Below the pieces are notes generated by a model. That model was not told the origin of the DNA. It saw nothing but the letters and a program-made list of their open reading frames with translations, and made no database searches. The translations under genes were made by a program, and so were the position numbers. DNA of 64,000 bases from an uncultured Candidatus Puniceispirillum sp. (lineage in GTDB: Bacteria > Pseudomonadota > Alphaproteobacteria > Puniceispirillales > Puniceispirillaceae): contig CAJJBY010000007.1 of the NCBI GenBank assembly GCA_905182545.1, forward strand, positions 102,001 through 166,000, in the 5' to 3' direction. Positions 24,717 through 33,697 of this stretch are shown piece after piece; positions within the stretch are counted from its first letter, which is position 1, and every line of letters starts with the position of its first letter.

Positions 24717-24794
24717 AGCGATATCCTCTTTGCACCTGATTTATGGCGATGGGCAAATCCCATCATCGGCGGAGCATAGAGACAAACAGCCTAA

Positions 24795-25421
24795 TTTTCC
24801 AGTCGCGCCGATCTGCTGTTTGGCACGCATGGCCAATTTACCCCGGCTGGGGCGATCCGGCTTGCCAAACGGCTCGAAGCCTTTGACCCGTTATGGTTTG
24901 AAGAGCCAACACCGCCTGATATGCCCGAAGCGATGGCCAAAGTGGCAAACGCCACCTCAATTCCAGTTGCCACTGGCGAGCGGCTTTGCAGCAAATATGA
25001 GTTTTCGCGCGTCCTGCAATGCGGGGCAGCCGCCATTTTACAGCCGAATCTTGGGCGTGCTGGTGGGATTTTAGAGGGCAAGAAAATTGCCGCCATTGCC
25101 GAGCCTTATTATGCGCAGATTGCCCCGCATCTTTATTGTGGGCCGGTTGTTGCCGCTGCCAATATCCATCTTGCCGCCTCGATACCCAATTTCCTGATTC
25201 TCGAATCAATCCAGAAAATGGACGGGTTTCACGCCGCGTTGCTTACCAAACCGCTTTGTTGGGAAGATGGTCACATCATTCCGCCAACGACGCCCGGGCT
25301 TGGCATTGAATTAGATATGGATGTTGTTTCCCAAAACCCGTGGGATGGATCAAGGCTGCATCTCGAAATGGGGCAGCATCCCTTTGATCCGGGGCGCGAT
25401 GACCCCTTTGCCGGCGGCTAA
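24795..25421 (+). pseudogene. Mandelate racemase/muconate lactonizing family gene, 5'-truncated
   Basis: An open stretch of 208 codons right after an in-frame stop at 24792-24794. It carries the C-terminal barrel of an enolase-superfamily dehydratase: LLFGTHGQF, LWFEEPTPPD (metal ligand Glu), IPVATGERL (metal ligand Glu), ILQPNLGRAGGI and IAPHLYCGP (catalytic His region), ending PFAGG. The N-terminal capping domain and the first barrel strands, about 180 residues, are missing, and the usual QPD is QPN. It cannot fold as a full enzyme. It lies between the HAD gene and rplU and looks like the remnant of a sugar-acid dehydratase gene. Confidence 0.8.
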
Positions 25422-25758
25422 CTGGCGGTGGCGATTTGCCGCAAAACCGGCCGCCAATCACCTTTGCATACATCACCAGCCGCAGCCCGCTCGAAACCAA
25501 GACAATGACGCGGCGTAAAACCATGATAGAAAAGGGGAACAAAAGCATCTGGGCACTTGACAGCGAGGCCTCAAAGCGTATATTCCAGCCCCCTAGCGCG
25601 TCTAACCTTGTTGTTTGGGCGCCGCTGCCCCATTGGTGGGGAAAAAGCGACTGGCCGGAAACCCCGTCCACAGCTGATGAGATGATTGTGGTGTCTAAAG
25701 GCTTTTGCGGCTATCGCGGGTCTTTCGCCACCAAACTGTTTAGGTAAGGAAGATCGCC
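25422..25758 (+). other. Intergenic region and rplU leader
   Basis: 337 bases without a supported gene; short frames on both strands match no family. It holds the rplU promoter at 25557-25584 and then a leader of about 165 bases. In the leader, CCCCA-TTGG-TGGGG (25628-25641) can form a small hairpin, possibly part of ribosomal protein leader control, though no known leader motif was recognised. Confidence 0.45.
25557..25584 (+). promoter_or_regulatory. Sigma-70-type promoter of rplU-rpmA
   Basis: TTGACA (25557-25562), 16-base spacer, TATATT (25579-25584). A full-consensus -35 and good -10, 174 bases upstream of rplU. The best promoter match in the window. Confidence 0.75.
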
Positions 25759-26253
25759 ATGTACGCTTTGGTGAAGACCGGTGGCAAACAATATCGCGTT
25801 TCAAAGGATGACACCATTCTGGTGGAACGTCTATCCGCTGAAGAAGGCGAGCAAATCATTTTGAATGACATCATCATGCTTGGCGATGGCGACAAAGTTA
25901 CGATTGGCACACCGCTTGTTGATGGCGCTGGCGTCAGCGCAACGGTTGTCCGCCAGACACGCGGGCCAAAAATCATTATCTTCCGCCGCAAGCGCCGGAA
26001 AAACCACCGGCGTACCCAAGGTCATCGTCAGGATTTAACCCTACTGAAGATCATTGATATTGCCGAAGATGCAAAAAGCCTGAAAACAGCAAAACCTGCT
26101 GCCAAGGCTGCGCCAAAAAAAGCCGCTGCTAGTGACGCGCCTGCACCGAAAAGGCCGCCGCACCAAAAGCCGCCACCACAAAAAAAGCTGCACCTAAGGC
26201 CGCCGCTGCAAAAAAGCCAGCTGCAAAAAAAACCGCAAAAAAAGATTAGATAA
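25759..26253 (+). CDS. rplU: 50S ribosomal protein L21 with long basic tail
   Basis: The L21 core covers residues 1-102: MYALVKTGGKQYRVSKDD, GPKIIIFRRKRRKNHRRTQGHRQ. A lysine/alanine-rich extension follows, as in many alphaproteobacterial L21 proteins. From the AAAA at 26149-26152 the tail turns proline/glutamine-rich (RPPHQKPPPQ). One added A there would instead give KKAAAPKAATTKKAAPKAA and a stop at 26249, far more like a normal tail. The core is intact, so the ribosomal role should survive. GGAAG lies eight bases upstream of the start. Confidence 0.93.
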   Translation: MYALVKTGGKQYRVSKDDTILVERLSAEEGEQIILNDIIMLGDGDKVTIGTPLVDGAGVSATVVRQTRGPKIIIFRRKRRKNHRRTQGHRQDLTLLKIIDIAEDAKSLKTAKPAAKAAPKKAAASDAPAPKRPPHQKPPPQKKLHLRPPLQKSQLQKKPQKKIR

Positions 26254-26301
26254 AGACGATGCCGCAATCGTAGTTATGAACAGATAGAAGGTTGGTAGAA
26301 A

Positions 26302-26571
26302 ATGGCACATAAAAAAGCAGGCGGTAGTTCCAGAAACGGTCGCGACTCGGCTGGCCGCAGACTTGGTGTAAAGAAATTTGGCGGCGAGAGCGTTCTTGCT
26401 GGCAATATCATTGTTCGCCAGCGCGGAACTAAAGTGAATCCCGGACTAAATGTCGGCATGGGCAAAGATCACACATTATTTGCACTGATTGAAGGCAAGG
26501 TTGCTTTCCGTCAAAAATCAGGTGGCAAAATGTTTGTGGCTGTTGAGCCGATGGCCGAGGCTGCTGAATAG
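26302..26571 (+). CDS. rpmA: 50S ribosomal protein L27
   Basis: 89 residues, [24 protein letters not shown] and so on, the standard L27 start with GGG-less short N-terminus that reaches the peptidyl transferase centre. [15 protein letters not shown] and [12 protein letters not shown] are family signatures. It is cotranscribed with rplU, 48 bases upstream, and followed by a terminator, so obgE probably has its own promoter or relies on readthrough. Confidence 0.97.
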   Translation: MAHKKAGGSSRNGRDSAGRRLGVKKFGGESVLAGNIIVRQRGTKVNPGLNVGMGKDHTLFALIEGKVAFRQKSGGKMFVAVEPMAEAAE

Positions 26572-26631
26572 CGCCTTGGGCATCAAAAATGATGTATGGA
26601 GGGCGGGTTATTCCGGCGCCGTGCAATGATT

Positions 26632-26662
26632 GAAGGGGGATGACAATTGTTATTCCCCTTTT
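26632..26662 (+). terminator. Terminator-like hairpin after rpmA
   Basis: AAGGGGGAT and ATTCCCCTTTT flank a core AACAATTGTT-like self-complementary loop; the pairing is imperfect by one base. TTTTATTTA follows. About 60 bases past the rpmA stop. Confidence 0.7.
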
Positions 26663-26770
26663 ATTTATCGGGTGAAGCATATTGCTACGGCAACGCCATG
26701 ATGGTCATGGCAGATAGCGTCGATCACCTTGCCGCATCAAACCCCCGAATGATAAATCGGAACCATTGTA

Positions 26771-27805
26771 ATGAAATTTCTCGATCAAGCTAAAATCTAC
26801 ACCCGTTCAGGGCATGGTGGGCCGGGGGCAATTAGCTTTCGGCGCGAAGCGCATGTGCCTTTGGGCGGGCCTGATGGCGGCGATGGTGGGCGCGGCGGCG
26901 ATATTGTGGCAATGGCGGTGAATGGTCTGAACACGCTTATTGATTATCGCTATCAACAGCATTTCAAGGCCGAATCGGGCCGGCCGGGTGCCGGACGTGA
27001 CCGCAGCGGTGCCTCTGGCAAAGATGTGATCATGCGGCTTCCGATTGGAACACAAGTCTTATCGGATGATCAGCAAACCGTGCTTGCCGACCTAACCTAT
27101 GAGGGGCAGACCATCATTCTTGCCAAGGGCGGTACTGGCGGTAAGGGCAATGCCTTTTTCAAATCATCGACCAATCGTGCGCCGCGGAAATCACAGCCTG
27201 GCGAAGAAGGTCAGGAAATGTGGGTCTGGCTTCGGCTGAAACTGATTGCCGATGCCGGTCTTCTTGGCATGCCAAACGCCGGAAAATCAACTTTCCTAAG
27301 CGCGGTTTCGGCAGCACGCCCCAAAATTGCTGATTATCCTTTTACCACGCTTCATCCCAATCTTGGTGTTGTTGGCATTGATGGCAAAGAATTTGTCATG
27401 GCTGATATTCCGGGCCTGATCGAGGGCGCACATGAAGGCGCGGGTCTTGGACACCGGTTTTTGGGGCATGTCGAACGCTGCCGGATTTTGCTGCATCTAA
27501 TTGATGCCACTGGCGAAGACCCTGTTGCCGCATGGAAAATGCTTCGCAATGAACTCAAAGCCTATGGCGGCGATCTTTATGACAAGCCGGAAATTGTCGG
27601 GCTAACCAAATTGGACGCAACGCCAGAAGATTACGCTGCCGATCTTGCCATTGCCTTGCAAGAAGCTGGTGCAGGGCAAGTGTTGGCATTATCGTCAGTC
27701 ACCGGAAGCGGCGTCACAACGATGCTTCGCCAGCTTATCAATGTGATTGAAACAAGTCGGGCCAAAGAAGCGGAGCCCAAAGAGGCTGTGCCATGGTCAC
27801 CGTAA
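26771..27805 (+). CDS. obgE: GTPase ObgE/CgtA
   Basis: 344 residues. The N-terminal glycine-rich Obg fold ([25 protein letters not shown]) spans 1-158. The G domain follows with G1 [12 protein letters not shown]3 [12 protein letters not shown] and G4 TKLD. ObgE is an essential GTPase in 50S subunit maturation. It keeps the common rplU-rpmA-obgE order. Its end overlaps the start of proB by 13 bases in another frame. Confidence 0.96.
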   Translation: MKFLDQAKIYTRSGHGGPGAISFRREAHVPLGGPDGGDGGRGGDIVAMAVNGLNTLIDYRYQQHFKAESGRPGAGRDRSGASGKDVIMRLPIGTQVLSDDQQTVLADLTYEGQTIILAKGGTGGKGNAFFKSSTNRAPRKSQPGEEGQEMWVWLRLKLIADAGLLGMPNAGKSTFLSAVSAARPKIADYPFTTLHPNLGVVGIDGKEFVMADIPGLIEGAHEGAGLGHRFLGHVERCRILLHLIDATGEDPVAAWKMLRNELKAYGGDLYDKPEIVGLTKLDATPEDYAADLAIALQEAGAGQVLALSSVTGSGVTTMLRQLINVIETSRAKEAEPKEAVPWSP

Positions 27806-28938
27806 CATCAGCTTCCCAAAAACATATTTTCGATGATGCTAAAATCATCGTTATCAAGGTTGGGTCATCCCTTCTTGTTGACGAAGATCAAAACGCCATT
27901 AACACAGCATGGCTAAGCGGTATCGCCACTGATATTGCGCGGCTAAAGGCGGCTGGAAAAGATGTTGTGGTGGTATCAAGCGGCGCCATCGCGCTTGGGC
28001 GGCGTTTGCTGAAAATAAATCACAATAAGCTAAAATTGCAGGAAAAACAGGCCGCCGCAGCAACGGGTCAAGTGTTGCTGGCGCATGCATGGATGGACGC
28101 GCTTGGCGTGCATCAGGTGCAAACGGCGCAAATTCTGCTATCGCCTGATGATACCGAAACAAGGCGCAAACATCTCAATGCCCGTACCACGATGATGGCG
28201 CTTTTACAGCTCAATGCCGTTGCGGTGGTCAATGAGAATGACACGGTTGCCACAGCGGAAATTCGCTTTGGTGATAATGACCGGCTGGCGGCGCGTGTTG
28301 CCGCGATGATTGGGGCTGATTTGCTGGTTCTTCTGTCGGATGTTGATGGGCTTTATACGGCCAATCCGAATGGTGACAATAGCGCAACCCATATTGGCGA
28401 GATTGCGCAAATCACCCCTGACATCATGGCCATGGCAGGGCCGGCTAATGCCGCCTATGCCTCAGGCGGAATGGTAACCAAGCTTGAGGCGGCGCGCATT
28501 GCCACATCTGCCGGTTGTCAGATGATTATCTGCAATGGACAAAGCCCAGCGCCATTATCACGGCTGGAAGCCGGGGCAAGATGCACCATCTTTGCCGCAG
28601 CGTTAAGCCCGCATACCGCCCGCAAACAATGGATTGCCGGTGCGCTAACTCCCAAAGGGACGATCCGCATTGATGATGGGGCGGCACGCGCGCTTCGCGC
28701 CGGACGATCGCTTTTGCCAGCAGGCGTTGTCGCTGTTAATGGGCAATTCGAACGTGGCGATTTGATCGAGATCGAAGATAGCACCGGTCTGGTCATCGGG
28801 CATGGCTTGTCTAGCTATGGTCATAAAGACGCCATGGCGATTCGCGGTCATAAAAGCAATGAAATCGAATCCGTGCTAGGCTATCGTGAACGTGATGAAA
28901 TGATCCATGCCGATAATCTGGTTATGAGTGACAGCTAG
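27793..28938 (+). CDS. proB: Glutamate 5-kinase
   Basis: 381 residues. The amino-acid kinase domain ([50 protein letters not shown], the latter in part) is followed by a C-terminal PUA domain (about 290-375, [22 protein letters not shown]). It phosphorylates glutamate in the first step of proline synthesis. The ATG at 27793 lies inside the end of obgE, so translation is probably coupled. proA follows after 53 bases. Confidence 0.95.
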   Translation: MVTVTSASQKHIFDDAKIIVIKVGSSLLVDEDQNAINTAWLSGIATDIARLKAAGKDVVVVSSGAIALGRRLLKINHNKLKLQEKQAAAATGQVLLAHAWMDALGVHQVQTAQILLSPDDTETRRKHLNARTTMMALLQLNAVAVVNENDTVATAEIRFGDNDRLAARVAAMIGADLLVLLSDVDGLYTANPNGDNSATHIGEIAQITPDIMAMAGPANAAYASGGMVTKLEAARIATSAGCQMIICNGQSPAPLSRLEAGARCTIFAAALSPHTARKQWIAGALTPKGTIRIDDGAARALRAGRSLLPAGVVAVNGQFERGDLIEIEDSTGLVIGHGLSSYGHKDAMAIRGHKSNEIESVLGYRERDEMIHADNLVMSDS

Positions 28939-28991
28939 GGCAAAATAAGCCCTAAAACGAGCCAAAAAGTGGGCCAAAAAACGGGAAAGAT

Positions 28992-30273
28992 ATGGCACAG
29001 CAATTAAACAAAATCAGTGATGCCACCGCCCTGATCGGGGCGATGGTCACACGGTCACGCGCCGCCCAATCGGTTCTTGGCAAAAGTGATTTTGCGTCAC
29101 GATGCGCCACCCTGCAAGCCGCAGCCAATCAGATTCGCACCCAAACCGCCGCCATTCTTGAGGTTAATGCCAAAGATGTTGCCGCGGCCAAAGCAAGCGG
29201 CATCAGCGGTGCGTTTATTGATCGGTTAACGCTGAATGACGAACGCGTTGAAGCGATGGCAACTGGCCTTGAAGCGATGATTCGCCTGACCGACCCGATT
29301 GGCCATGAATTGGCGCGCTGGCAACAGCCAAGCGGGCTTGATATTGCGCGGGTGTCAACGCCGCTTGGGGTGATTGGCATCATTTACGAATCACGGCCGA
29401 ATGTCACAATTGATGCGGCTGGATTATGCATTATCGCTGGCAATGCTGCAATTTTGCGCGGCGGCAGTGATAGCCAGCTTACCGCCAGCCTGCTTGCCGC
29501 CATCATGGGTGATGGGCTTGCTGCGGCTGGCCTGCCGCGTGATGCGGTGCAGATGGTGCCAACAACCGACCGGCAGGCCGTTGGTGCCATGCTTGGCGCG
29601 GTTGGCGGCATTGATGTGCTGATTCCCCGCGGTGGGCGCTCGCTTGTCGAACGCGTTCAAACCGAAGCGCGTGTTCCGGTTTTTGCCCATCTTGAAGGCA
29701 TTTGCCATCTCTATATCCATGCTGATGCCGACCCGGATAAGGCACGGCAGATTGCGTTAAATGCCAAAATGCGACGAACCGGCATTTGTGGCGCGGCAGA
29801 AACATTGCTTATTGATGCCGCCATTGCCGATGATCTTCTCGGCGCTATTGCCAATGATCTTTTGGCGGCTGGCTGTGCGCTTCGCGGTGATGCGGCGGCA
29901 TGTGACCTCGTGCCAGCGATGACCCCTGCCACCGAAACCGATTTTTACACCGAATATCTGGATGCGATTCTATCGGTTGCCATTGTCGATAATATTGAGA
30001 TTGGCCATTGCCCATATCGCCAAATATGGTTCGGCGCATACAGATGCGATTGTCACCGAATCAGCCACTGCCGCAGCGCAGTTTTTTGCCGAGGTCGATA
30101 GCGCGATTGTCATGCATAACGCCTCGACACAATTTGCCGATGGCGGCGAATTTGGCATGGGCGCCGAAATTGGCATTGCCACCGGGCGATTACATGCGCG
30201 TGGGCCTGTTGGCGCGGCACAATTAACCAGCTTTAAATATGTTGTTCGTGGCAATGGCCAGACACGCAGCTAG
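28992..30273 (+). pseudogene. proA: Gamma-glutamyl phosphate reductase, split by a +1 frameshift
   Basis: The first 336 or so residues are normal Pro[23 protein letters not shown] (quoted in part), [19 protein letters not shown] and the catalytic cysteine in [13 protein letters not shown]. At GATTGGCC (30000-30006) an extra G breaks the frame ([13 protein letters not shown]). Without it the protein reads [24 protein letters not shown] and continues to [19 protein letters not shown] and a stop at 30273, 426 residues in all, the usual length. ProA makes glutamate semialdehyde for proline. As written it would be inactive, leaving a functional proB without its partner, so a sequencing error is likely. 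Confidence 0.85.
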
Positions 30274-30898
30274 CCATCGTCATCAAACGCCGTTGCTGTT
30301 TCACAGCCGGACAGGCCTGAAAATCGGCCTTGTTGGTGGCTCGTTCAATCCGGCACATGATGGCCATATTCATGTTGCGCTCAAGGCACGCCGTGCCTTG
30401 AATCTTGATCAAATCTGGTGGCTTGTCAGCCCGCAGAATCCACTCAAAAGCACCGCTGGCATGGAATCACTTGCCACAAGGCTGGCACATGCTCGTAAAA
30501 TTGCCGCGCCCTATCCGTTTTTGCGGGTTTTGACTCCCGAAGCCGGCCTGCCCCAAAACTACACCTACAACACATTGACTTATTTGAAAAAAACAATGCC
30601 GCTGGCGCGTCTTATCTGGGTTATGGGCGCGGATAATCTGGATCAGTTTTCGCGCTGGCACCGGCACCAAGATATGATTCACCTACTACCCATTGCCGTT
30701 ATCGACCGTCCAAGCTATTCTATGAATGCTATAGTGGCTGGTCGGTGGTTACTAGGACGGCGTTATCAGGTTGTAAAAATGCGCCACGCCATTGCAATGC
30801 GATCTTTGAAACTACCGAGCTGGTGCTTTATAGCTGGACAACGTCACGCGGCTTCGGCCACGGAGATTAGGCAGCAAGCGCCAAGCGCAAACGCCTAA
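30254..30898 (+). CDS. nadD: Nicotinate-nucleotide adenylyltransferase
   Basis: 214 residues. The nucleotidyltransferase motif [19 protein letters not shown] is clear, with [25 protein letters not shown] and the C-terminal ATEIRQQ (usually STxIR). It makes deamido-NAD in NAD synthesis. The start is uncertain: ATGs at 30239 and 30254 both overlap the end of proA, and neither has a good ribosome binding site. The N-terminus is about 25 residues longer than usual before the first strand. Confidence 0.9.
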   Translation: MARHAASHRHQTPLLFHSRTGLKIGLVGGSFNPAHDGHIHVALKARRALNLDQIWWLVSPQNPLKSTAGMESLATRLAHARKIAAPYPFLRVLTPEAGLPQNYTYNTLTYLKKTMPLARLIWVMGADNLDQFSRWHRHQDMIHLLPIAVIDRPSYSMNAIVAGRWLLGRRYQVVKMRHAIAMRSLKLPSWCFIAGQRHAASATEIRQQAPSANA

Positions 30899-30951
30899 AT
30901 CCGACCGCGGTCCGCAATAAAGGGGCTTGAACATTTTGACAGGAGATACCC

Positions 30952-31332
30952 ATTTCTAAAGCGCAAACTGCATTAAACGCAGACCAGATCCTTCGTTTGA
31001 TCACAACCTCTCTTGACGACGACAAAGCCGAAAATATCCTGACAATTCCGTTACGAGGTAAATCCGCAATGGCCGATTATATGGTTGTTGCGTCAGGGGC
31101 ATCATCTCGGCAGGTTACCGCCATGGCAGAACATCTTGAATTCAAGCTAAAGCAGGAAAAGGTCGATATTCTTGGCCTTGAAGGTCTGCGACAAGCCGAT
31201 TGGGTACTGCTTGATGCCAATGATGTGATCGTTCATATCTTCCGTCCTGAAGTTCGTGAATTTTACGGGCTTGAGCGGATGTGGGTCGATGATATGTCGG
31301 CCGAAATTGTCAAGGTTGGCAGCGACGCCTAA
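30952..31332 (+). CDS. rsfS: Ribosomal silencing factor RsfS, apparently with an ATT start
   Basis: From ATT at 30952 the protein is 126 residues: ISKAQTALNADQILRLITTSLDDDKAENI, then LRGKSAMADYMVVASGASSRQ and FRPEVREFYGLERMW, all typical of RsfS (Iojap), which blocks joining of ribosomal subunits in starvation. A good ribosome binding site, AGGAG, lies six bases before the ATT, and no ATG, GTG or TTG occurs between it and TTG 30997. Starting at that TTG would drop the conserved first helix and has no ribosome binding site. ATT is rare as a start (infC is the known case), or it may be a changed ATG. Confidence 0.8.
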   Translation: MSKAQTALNADQILRLITTSLDDDKAENILTIPLRGKSAMADYMVVASGASSRQVTAMAEHLEFKLKQEKVDILGLEGLRQADWVLLDANDVIVHIFRPEVREFYGLERMWVDDMSAEIVKVGSDA

Positions 31333-31373
31333 ACGCATCACCCAAATGGCAAAAGGCGAATCGGAGCCGATTA

Positions 31374-31833
31374 ATGCAGCTGTTTATTCTCGCCGTTGGT
31401 AAGGGTCGCGCTTCGCCTGAAAATACGCTGACGCAAGGCTGGCTATCGCGCTTGCCGCAGGGCGGCAGCCTTATTGAAGTTGAATCCAAATTTCCCCCCG
31501 GTCAAAAACGAACCGACGATGAATCCAGCCGCCTATTGCGCGCCATGCCTGATGGTGCTGCCTTGGCGGTTCTTGACCCACGCGCTAAGGATCATTCATC
31601 TGAAGATCTTGCCTGCCTTGATCGGCACATGGCGTGATGGCGGTTTTGCAGCAGCCTGTTTTGCCATTGGCGGGGCTGATGGCCATGCTGATGCCATGCG
31701 CCAAAAGGCCGAACGCAGCATTTCCTTTGGCCGCGCCACATGGCCACATATGCTGTTTCGAGCCATGCTTGCCGAACAGCTTTATCGGGCAAGCTCGATT
31801 CTGGCGGGGCATCCCTATCATCGTGCCGATTAA
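31374..31833 (+). pseudogene. rlmH: 23S rRNA pseudouridine1915 N3-methyltransferase RlmH, split by a +1 frameshift
   Basis: The first part, MQLFILAVGKGRA to [17 protein letters not shown], is normal RlmH. An extra T at 31614 then gives CLDRHMA and a stop. Removing it gives [26 protein letters not shown], then [18 protein letters not shown] and the C-terminal GHPYHR, 152 residues, the usual size. RlmH methylates pseudouridine 1915 of 23S rRNA and is a SPOUT-fold enzyme whose C-terminal knot binds SAM. The conserved C-terminal tail in the shifted frame argues for a recent or artefactual indel. Confidence 0.85.
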
Positions 31834-31949
31834 CCGGCTCGCCATAGCGCCGTGGCATCGCTGTTTATTTTGTTTACTGGGGCAACGCGGTTTATTGCGG
31901 CACCACAGTTTAACTGTACATCAATCAATGCTGAGATTATAAGATCGTT

Positions 31950-33494
31950 ATGGTCACTTATCACCCCTCGCACGGCCCGGTTATCCTATGCATCATGGAT
32001 GGCTGGGGTCATCGTACCGAGTCAGAACATAACGCTGTTGCGCTTGCGAAAACGCCAGTGTTTGACGCGCTGATTGCAAGCCAGCCACATAGCCTTCTTG
32101 CCGCATCTGGTGCTGATGTTGGGTTGCCTGATGGACAGGTTGGCAATTCCGAAGTTGGGCATATGAATATTGGTGCAGGCCGCGTGGTGATGCAGGATTT
32201 GCCGCGCCTGAATGCCGCCGTCAAAGATGGGTCGCTGGCAGCGCATCCCGATCTTGCCGCGCTTGCGGCAAAGCTTCGGGCATCGGGCGGCACGGCGCAT
32301 GTCATGGGGCTTTTATCACCGGGCGGCGTGCATGCGCATCAAGACCATTTTCTGGCTGTCGCAACAGGGCTGGTTGGGGCTGGCGTTCCGGTGGCAGTGC
32401 ATGGCTTTACCGATGGCCGTGATACATTACCGCAAGCCGCAAAACAGGATTTACCCAATTTTGTGGCTGCCTTGCCAAAGGGCGCCTTTATCGCCAGCCT
32501 GATCGGCCGCTATTTCGCCATGGATCGCGATAACCGCTGGGAACGCACACAGGCCGCCTATGACGCCATTGCAGGCGCACGCGCACCGATCTTTGCCATT
32601 GAAGCGCTAACGGCGCTTGAGGCGGGCTATGGGCGCGATGAGGGTGATGAATTCATCACCCCAACCGTGATTGACGGCTATCAGGGCATGCGCGATGGCG
32701 ATGGCATCGTGATGATGAATTTTCGCGCCGATCGCGCCCGCCAGCTGTTAAATTGTTTTTGTGGTCCGGCCAGCACTGGCTGCACCACCCAGCCGGTCAC
32801 ATTTGTTGGCATGGCAGGCATGACCAGCTATTCAAAATCGCTTGATGATCATATGGTGACGCTGTATCCGCCATTAGAATTGCATGACACGCTTGGCGAG
32901 ATCGTGGCGCGGGCTGGCAAACGCCAGCTACGGCTTGCCGAAACCGAAAAATACCCGCATGTAACTTTTTTCTTTAATGGTGGCGAAGAGGCGCTGCAAC
33001 CGGGCGAAGACCGCAAAATGGTCGCCTCACCATCAGTTGCCACCTATGATCTGCAACCCGAAATGAGCGCGCGTGATATAATGCAAACCGCGCTTACCAG
33101 CCTTAATGCCAAGGCTCATGATCTGTTGATTATCAATTTTGCCAATCCTGACATGGTTGGTCATACAGGCAATCTTGACGCTGCCATTCGCGCGGTTGAA
33201 ACCGTTGATCACTGTGTCGGTCAATTGGTTGAAGCGCTTGGTGATGCTGGCGGGCAAATGCTGCTAACCGCCGATCATGGCAATTGCGAATTAATGTGGG
33301 ATCGCTCGGCCGAATCACCCCATACCACCCATACCACCAATCTTGTGCCTTTGATTTTGGTTAATGGTCATGCCAACACACATATCGCCAATGGTCGCCT
33401 TGCCGATCTTGCGCCAAGCTTGCTTGCCATGATGGGCATCGCCAAGCCTGCATTAATGACTGGAAACTGTCTTTTATCCCCCGAAAAGCCATAG
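31950..33494 (+). CDS. gpmI: Phosphoglycerate mutase, cofactor-independent
   Basis: 514 residues, the usual size of the Mn-dependent enzyme interconverting 3- and 2-phosphoglycerate. Metal and phosphoserine sites are visible: ILCIMDGWG, GNSEVGHMNIGAGR with the serine nucleophile, HGFTDGRDTLP, GRYFAMDRDNRWER, NFRADRARQL, NFANPDMVGHTG and TADHGNCE. It lies 116 bases after rlmH. The usual neighbour envC, between gpmI and ctpA in many alphaproteobacteria, is not present. Confidence 0.96.
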   Translation: MVTYHPSHGPVILCIMDGWGHRTESEHNAVALAKTPVFDALIASQPHSLLAASGADVGLPDGQVGNSEVGHMNIGAGRVVMQDLPRLNAAVKDGSLAAHPDLAALAAKLRASGGTAHVMGLLSPGGVHAHQDHFLAVATGLVGAGVPVAVHGFTDGRDTLPQAAKQDLPNFVAALPKGAFIASLIGRYFAMDRDNRWERTQAAYDAIAGARAPIFAIEALTALEAGYGRDEGDEFITPTVIDGYQGMRDGDGIVMMNFRADRARQLLNCFCGPASTGCTTQPVTFVGMAGMTSYSKSLDDHMVTLYPPLELHDTLGEIVARAGKRQLRLAETEKYPHVTFFFNGGEEALQPGEDRKMVASPSVATYDLQPEMSARDIMQTALTSLNAKAHDLLIINFANPDMVGHTGNLDAAIRAVETVDHCVGQLVEALGDAGGQMLLTADHGNCELMWDRSAESPHTTHTTNLVPLILVNGHANTHIANGRLADLAPSLLAMMGIAKPALMTGNCLLSPEKP

Positions 33495-33697
33495 GGTCAT
33501 TTGGTCATAACGCAATCTTGCCATGATCTTGCGCAATCTTTGGGAATGACCGAGCTGGTTGGGGTTGTATGCAACGACATTGACTGGCACGATAAGTAAG
33601 CCGTGATATAAGAAAATAGCGTCGGGGTATTCACGCCGAGCATGGTGGATATGGTTTCGGGTAAAATATGTTTACGGGAAATTAGGAGCAGTCATAA

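Noticed and set aside
25436-25747. Open frame of about 100 codons before rplU
   Set aside because: No recognisable family, unusual composition, and it overlaps the strong rplU promoter and leader.
27793-27805. obgE-proB overlap as another frameshift
   Set aside because: Both proteins are full length; a 13-base overlap of separate genes is normal.
30000-31617. Programmed frameshifting in proA or rlmH
   Set aside because: No slippery heptamer or downstream structure was seen, and neither family is known to use recoding.
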